DNA of 10,228 nucleotides. Origin: UBA6165 sp044233745 (GTDB lineage: Bacteria > Bacteroidota > Bacteroidia > Flavobacteriales_D > Crocinitomicaceae). The notes beneath the pieces were generated by a model, which was given only the letters and a program-made list of their open reading frames with translations, was not told the origin of the DNA and did no database searches. How positions within the stretch are numbered: position 1 is the stretch's first letter; each line of letters begins with the position of its first letter. A program made the translations under genes and the position numbers. The stretch spans positions 1-10,228 of the forward strand of contig JBIIJN010000084.1 in the NCBI GenBank assembly GCA_044233745.1, read 5' to 3'. This document shows, one piece after another, positions 7,799 to 10,228 of this stretch.

Positions 7799-7828
7799 CA
7801 AAGATAAGCGAGGACATCAAGCGGCAAA
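7799..7828 (-). promoter_or_regulatory. Promoter of the kinase/OmpR-regulator/EamA operon
   Basis: On the minus strand TTTG (7828-7825) is followed after 18 bases by TATCTTTG (7806-7799), a full match to the Bacteroidota consensus TTG-N17-23-TAnnTTTG. The expected transcription start is a few bases past 7799, near 7793. This excludes the TTG at 7801-7799 as start codon and favours GTG at 7777. A second TAACTTTG at 7837-7830 is a weaker alternative -7 box, with TTG only 15 bases upstream. Confidence 0.6.
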
Positions 7829-7829
7829 A

Positions 7830-7851
7830 CAAAGTTAACCAGAATTTAACC
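7830..7851 (-). promoter_or_regulatory. Tandem 11-base direct repeat upstream of the kinase operon, candidate OmpR-type operator
   Basis: On the minus strand GGTTAA occurs at 7851-7846 and 7840-7835, exactly 11 bases apart. The similarity extends through the 11-base unit as GGTTAAnTTnT. It ends one base before the -33 TTTG of the operon promoter. OmpR/PhoB-family regulators bind head-to-tail repeats with this period just upstream of the promoter, so autoregulation by the encoded regulator is plausible. The same bases contain a TAACTTTG box and a GTTAA/TTAAC inverted repeat, which are alternative explanations. Confidence 0.35.
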
Positions 7852-7866
7852 CCAAGTGATTGTTGA

Positions 7867-8553
7867 TTATTTTAATCCACCTTCCATCCAATCTAAAGCA
7901 GGGTATCCCAATTGATCGTTGCGCCAAAGATGGACGATTTTGTTGTTTTTGATGAACAGAAAAACGGGAATTACATTTTCATCGATATCCAGTCCCGAAT
8001 TGGGATTGCTGTTCACAATGATAGGAATAGTAACTGCCTCAGCTCGTTTTCTAAAATCCTGCACCATGATGTCATCACCAAATGCTAAATAAACCAAAAC
8101 ATCAATTTTATTGCGCTTAAAAACGAGATTCATTTTGTCTTTTACCGCTTCAACACAAAAAGGGCAATGAGGCGAGGCAACACACACAACACCATCAAAA
8201 TCAGGCTTATAAGTCAGGACGTCGGCGAGTATTCCGTTATCTGTGATGTCTTGTTTTACTCCAGATTTGTTGAAATCACCTATGTATATTGGAGCCGCAG
8301 CAAAATAAGAGGCTAGGGGAATGACAAAAGCCAAAATGGGAACCCAGATTCTGGTATGTCCCTTGAGTATTTTCCAACACAGAATTGCTGTATAGACTGA
8401 AAACAGGAGCATTACCAACCACAATTGAATGTAAACAAAGCTCCAAGGCAAACCGAAACCAACACAAATATTAAATACCTGTTTTTGAAAAACTACCAGT
8501 AAAAGCGCGAAGATGTATGTAAATTCGGGCTTTGCAAACTTCATGAAATTCAT
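7867..8553 (-). CDS. Membrane-anchored thioredoxin-fold protein with CPFC motif
   Basis: A 228-residue protein in two halves. The N-terminal half (about 10-91) has three hydrophobic segments, at about 11-30, 38-62 and 69-90. The C-terminal half (about 115-228) looks like a thioredoxin fold: a strand with VVCVAS, redox motif Cys130-Pro-Phe-Cys133 in SPHCPFCVEAV, and ENVIPVFLFIKNNKIV, where Pro196 fits the cis-proline beside the active site. An extra Cys124 lies in the strand before the motif. With three helices and a cytosolic N-terminus the redox domain would face the periplasm; topology is inferred. By fold it would oxidise or reduce protein thiols, but the direction is unknown and I know no named family with this architecture. 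ATG at 8553 overlaps the rhodanese stop as ATGA; an ATG at 8544 is possible. The tight coupling with a rhodanese suggests shared sulfur or redox chemistry. Confidence 0.82.
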   Translation of the reverse strand: MNFMKFAKPEFTYIFALLLVVFQKQVFNICVGFGLPWSFVYIQLWLVMLLFSVYTAILCWKILKGHTRIWVPILAFVIPLASYFAAAPIYIGDFNKSGVKQDITDNGILADVLTYKPDFDGVVCVASPHCPFCVEAVKDKMNLVFKRNKIDVLVYLAFGDDIMVQDFRKRAEAVTIPIIVNSNPNSGLDIDENVIPVFLFIKNNKIVHLWRNDQLGYPALDWMEGGLK

Positions 8554-8843
8554 GCGTTTGATGATATTAATGCGTATGCTTCGATACCTCCTTCTAAATT
8601 GGACACATTGTTGTATCCCAATGATTTCAAAACTTGCACCAATTTTTCGCCACGTGAACCAGATTGACAGTGAACAATAACAGGTTTATCCCGAGGAATT
8701 TCGTCCAATCGATCCAGGATTTCTCCCATGGGAAGATGAACACCGCCGATGTTAAAGTGCTCATATTCATAGGCTTCACGAATATCGATAAGATGATGCG
8801 CCTCGTTGTTTTTTCTCATGTTCAAAAGTTTTTCGCAGTTCAT
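8550..8843 (-). CDS. Single-domain rhodanese-like sulfurtransferase
   Basis: A 97-residue cytoplasmic protein consisting of one rhodanese domain, the usual size for GlpE/PspE-type proteins; there is no signal peptide. The conserved LIDIREAYEYEHFNIGGVHLP block (about 18-38) holds the Asp20/Arg22 and the G-x-H-L-P turn. The active-site loop is Cys59-Gln-Ser-Gly-Ser-Arg64 in VIVHCQSGSRG, followed by the SLGYNNVSNLEGG ending typical of the fold. The six-residue C-x4-R loop is that of sulfurtransferases rather than the longer loop of Cdc25-like members. By family it carries sulfane sulfur on Cys59 as a persulfide; donor and acceptor are unknown. ATG at 8843 gives a complete domain. It is first in a two-gene operon, its stop overlapping the thioredoxin-fold gene by 4 bases, and it diverges from the lectin-repeat gene with 61 bases between the two starts. 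Confidence 0.93.
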   Translation of the reverse strand: MNCEKLLNMRKNNEAHHLIDIREAYEYEHFNIGGVHLPMGEILDRLDEIPRDKPVIVHCQSGSRGEKLVQVLKSLGYNNVSNLEGGIEAYALISSNA

Positions 8844-8851
8844 GATAAAAT

Positions 8852-8883
8852 TTTGTCCAAAAATAGGGAAAATATTAATTTCG
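8852..8883 (+). promoter_or_regulatory. Promoter of the LamG/SprB-repeat gene
   Basis: TTTG at 8852-8855 is followed after 20 bases by TAATTTCG at 8876-8883, which matches the Bacteroidota -7 consensus TAnnTTTG at all but one fixed position. The expected transcription start is near 8888-8890, leaving a leader of about 15 bases before the GTG at 8905. Confidence 0.5.
8858..8865 (-). promoter_or_regulatory. Candidate -7 promoter element (TATTTTTG) for the rhodanese operon
   Basis: On the minus strand TATTTTTG matches TAnnTTTG exactly and ends 14 bases before the rhodanese ATG at 8843, a normal leader length. No clear TTTG/TTG lies 17-23 bases upstream; TTTA at 8893-8890 is the nearest, at 24 bases. 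It almost touches the -33 box of the divergent promoter. Confidence 0.4.
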
Positions 8884-8904
8884 CTTCGCTAAAACTATTG
8901 AACC

Positions 8905-10228
8905 GTGAATAAACCAAACCTCCTTTTATTCTTTTGCTTTTGTGTTTCTTTTCTCAGCTTTTCTCAAGGCAATTCACTTTTTCTGAGTGGCCCTACGAAT
9001 TGGGTGAACGCTGGAAACATCAACGTTACAGGTTCCAATTTAACTTTGGAAGCCATGATTCGAATGACTGGTCCTTCAGTAAATGTAATTTCAAAGCACA
9101 CAGGACCTCCAAACGCAAATTATCTTCTTCGTCCGCAATCGTTTGAAATCACTACAACCAACGGTTTCGCAAGTTTGGTTAATCCGGTGGTTTTGCAGCA
9201 AGGTGTCACTTATCACATTGCAGCAACCTACAATGGCTCCATGATGCGCTATTATGTCAATGGGTGTTTAACAGCCGAGCAACCTTGGTCGGGCACTTTA
9301 TTGACGAATTCTTTTGCAACGGCTATCGGACAGCAATCCAACTGTCAATGCGAGCAATTCACTGGGTTTATTGATGAAGTACGCATATGGAATGTGGCTC
9401 GAACAGAATTGCAAATACGCAATAACATGTACAACATTGCCAATCCGAACCTGCAATTCAATTTATTGGCGTATTTCAAGTTTCAGAATAATTATAACAA
9501 TTTGGCAAACTTCCCACCGGCTGTTACACAAGTAGGAACGCCTCAATTGCAGCCCATTCCATATCCATATCCAAGTGCTTTGGCCTTGAGTCATACAGGT
9601 TCAAATGTGATTTGCAACAATTCACTCACAGGCGCCATCGATTTGGATGCCAGTGGAGGATACCAGCCCTATCAATATTCCATTGATGGTGTCAATTTCC
9701 AAGCATCACCAGAGTTCACCGATTTAGCGCCGGGCACATACACCATTTACGTGCAATCTAACGCCAACTGTATTGCCACAGCTACACGTACGATACAAAA
9801 CAAACCTGTCCTCAACCCCAATCTCCAAGTGAATAATGTTTCATGCGCTGGAGACACCGACGGTTCAGCAAGCGTTGCCCCTTCAGGTGGGAATGGTCCT
9901 ACCTTTAGCGTGCTATGGTCAACTGGTGCAACGGGTAATTCTGTTTCGAATTTAGCGCCCGGCACCTATTCCGTAACTGTGCTCGACAGTTGCAGGGTAG
10001 CGGGTAATGAATTGGTGGAAAACGGACATTTCGAGCAAGGTCCTACAGGTTTTTCGTCGGCATACAACAATTGCTCATCCTGTATTGGCACTATAGGTGG
10101 CGAGTTGTTTGAAAATCAATATGTTGTAGGTGTAAATGCCAATCATCACCACCAAGGATTTCAAGGTACAGGACAAGGCGGAGCGGGTAATTTCATGATG
10201 GTGAATGGCAGCTCTCAACCCAACACGA
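8905..10228 (+). CDS. Large secreted LamG-like lectin / SprB-repeat protein (3' end outside window)
   Basis: One frame is open from GTG 8905 to the window edge, 441 residues so far. An in-frame TGA at 8899-8901 leaves this GTG as the only start that keeps the signal peptide (MNKPNLLLFFCFCVSFLSFS, cleavage likely before Gln21). Residues about 24-210 form a LamG/concanavalin-A-like domain: a strand pattern with LTLEAMIRMTG, then GVTYHIAATYNGSMMRYYVNG, and the diagnostic FTGFIDEVRIWNVART at about 152-167. Two SprB-type repeats follow (about 233-299 and 307-365), each with a Cys early on and a LAPGTY strand. From about 368 a further module begins with NELVENGHFEQGPTGF, resembling galactose-binding-like domains. 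By family such proteins are cell-surface or secreted adhesins, usually exported by the type IX system. The C-terminal sorting domain that would show this lies outside the window. A lectin or adhesin role is inferred. Confidence 0.9.
   Translation, partial: MNKPNLLLFFCFCVSFLSFSQGNSLFLSGPTNWVNAGNINVTGSNLTLEAMIRMTGPSVNVISKHTGPPNANYLLRPQSFEITTTNGFASLVNPVVLQQGVTYHIAATYNGSMMRYYVNGCLTAEQPWSGTLLTNSFATAIGQQSNCQCEQFTGFIDEVRIWNVARTELQIRNNMYNIANPNLQFNLLAYFKFQNNYNNLANFPPAVTQVGTPQLQPIPYPYPSALALSHTGSNVICNNSLTGAIDLDASGGYQPYQYSIDGVNFQASPEFTDLAPGTYTIYVQSNANCIATATRTIQNKPVLNPNLQVNNVSCAGDTDGSASVAPSGGNGPTFSVLWSTGATGNSVSNLAPGTYSVTVLDSCRVAGNELVENGHFEQGPTGFSSAYNNCSSCIGTIGGELFENQYVVGVNANHHHQGFQGTGQGGAGNFMMVNGSSQPNT
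9601..9801 (+). repeat. SprB-type protein repeat 1 (within the LamG protein)
   Basis: Residues 233-299 read as one SprB repeat: SNVICNNSLTGAIDL, then DASGGYQPYQYSIDG and TDLAPGTYTIYVQ. The order Cys, GxIxL, SGGxxPYxYS, LAPGTYxIxV matches the repeat of gliding-motility adhesin SprB. Here the final part ends NANCIATATRTI, the usual position of the D-x-N-G-C turn. Confidence 0.75.
9823..9999 (+). repeat. SprB-type protein repeat 2 (within the LamG protein)
   Basis: Residues 307-365 form a second unit: LQVNNVSCAGDTDGSASV, PSGGNGPTFSVLWSTGATG and SNLAPGTYSVTVLDSC. It is closer to the SprB consensus than unit 1 (CxGDxDGSAxV, WSTGAT, LAPGTYSVTVxD). The DNA around LAPGTY is also alike in both units (tttagcgcc near 9724 and 9952), so duplication is likely. 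Confidence 0.8.

Noticed and set aside
9747..9965. 72-codon minus-strand open frame
   Set aside because: It is antisense to the SprB repeats of the large secreted protein, which read continuously on the + strand.

Overview
The window looks like a chromosomal segment of a Bacteroidota, most likely flavobacterial, bacterium. The DNA is AT-rich, start codons have no visible Shine-Dalgarno sequences, and several upstream regions carry the Bacteroidota promoter signature (TTTG or TTG, about 18-20 bases, then TAnnTTTG). The gene content agrees: a LytS kinase of the NPHLFKN type, a HAMP-less kinase with an OmpR-type regulator, and a secreted LamG/SprB-repeat protein. The species cannot be named from this. 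I see no mobile element, CRISPR array, tRNA or rRNA, and no gene-free stretch longer than about 140 bases.

Layout. The 3' end of a GNAT acetyltransferase gene lies on the + strand at the left edge and converges on a long minus-strand block (456-8843). Read in the direction of transcription (right to left), the block holds four groups. First, a rhodanese and a membrane-anchored thioredoxin-fold protein (CPFC) share a 4-base ATGA overlap. Second, a membrane histidine kinase, an OmpR-type response regulator and an EamA/DMT transporter are packed with 2-4 base gaps behind a good promoter. Third, a LytS-type kinase and a LytTR response regulator overlap by 35 bases. Fourth, a small secreted barrel-like protein is followed 5 bases later by a CHX/CPA2-type cation:proton antiporter with a long cytosolic tail. 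On the + strand, diverging from the rhodanese and open to the right edge, is a GTG-initiated gene for a large secreted protein: signal peptide, LamG-like lectin domain, two SprB-type repeats, then the start of a further domain.

How the genes may work together. Two signalling systems sit next to likely effectors: kinase/OmpR regulator with the EamA exporter, and LytS/LytTR with the barrel protein and antiporter. Each has a candidate operator with the spacing expected for its regulator class: an 11-base direct repeat just upstream of the kinase promoter, and a 21-base-spaced direct repeat between the LytTR gene and the barrel/antiporter operon. These links are inferences from sequence pattern and position.

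Start codons needed care. The regulator at 3973 and the kinase near 7777 appear to use TTG and GTG, the lectin protein uses GTG, and the longest open frames of the transporter and the OmpR regulator extend falsely into the preceding gene.
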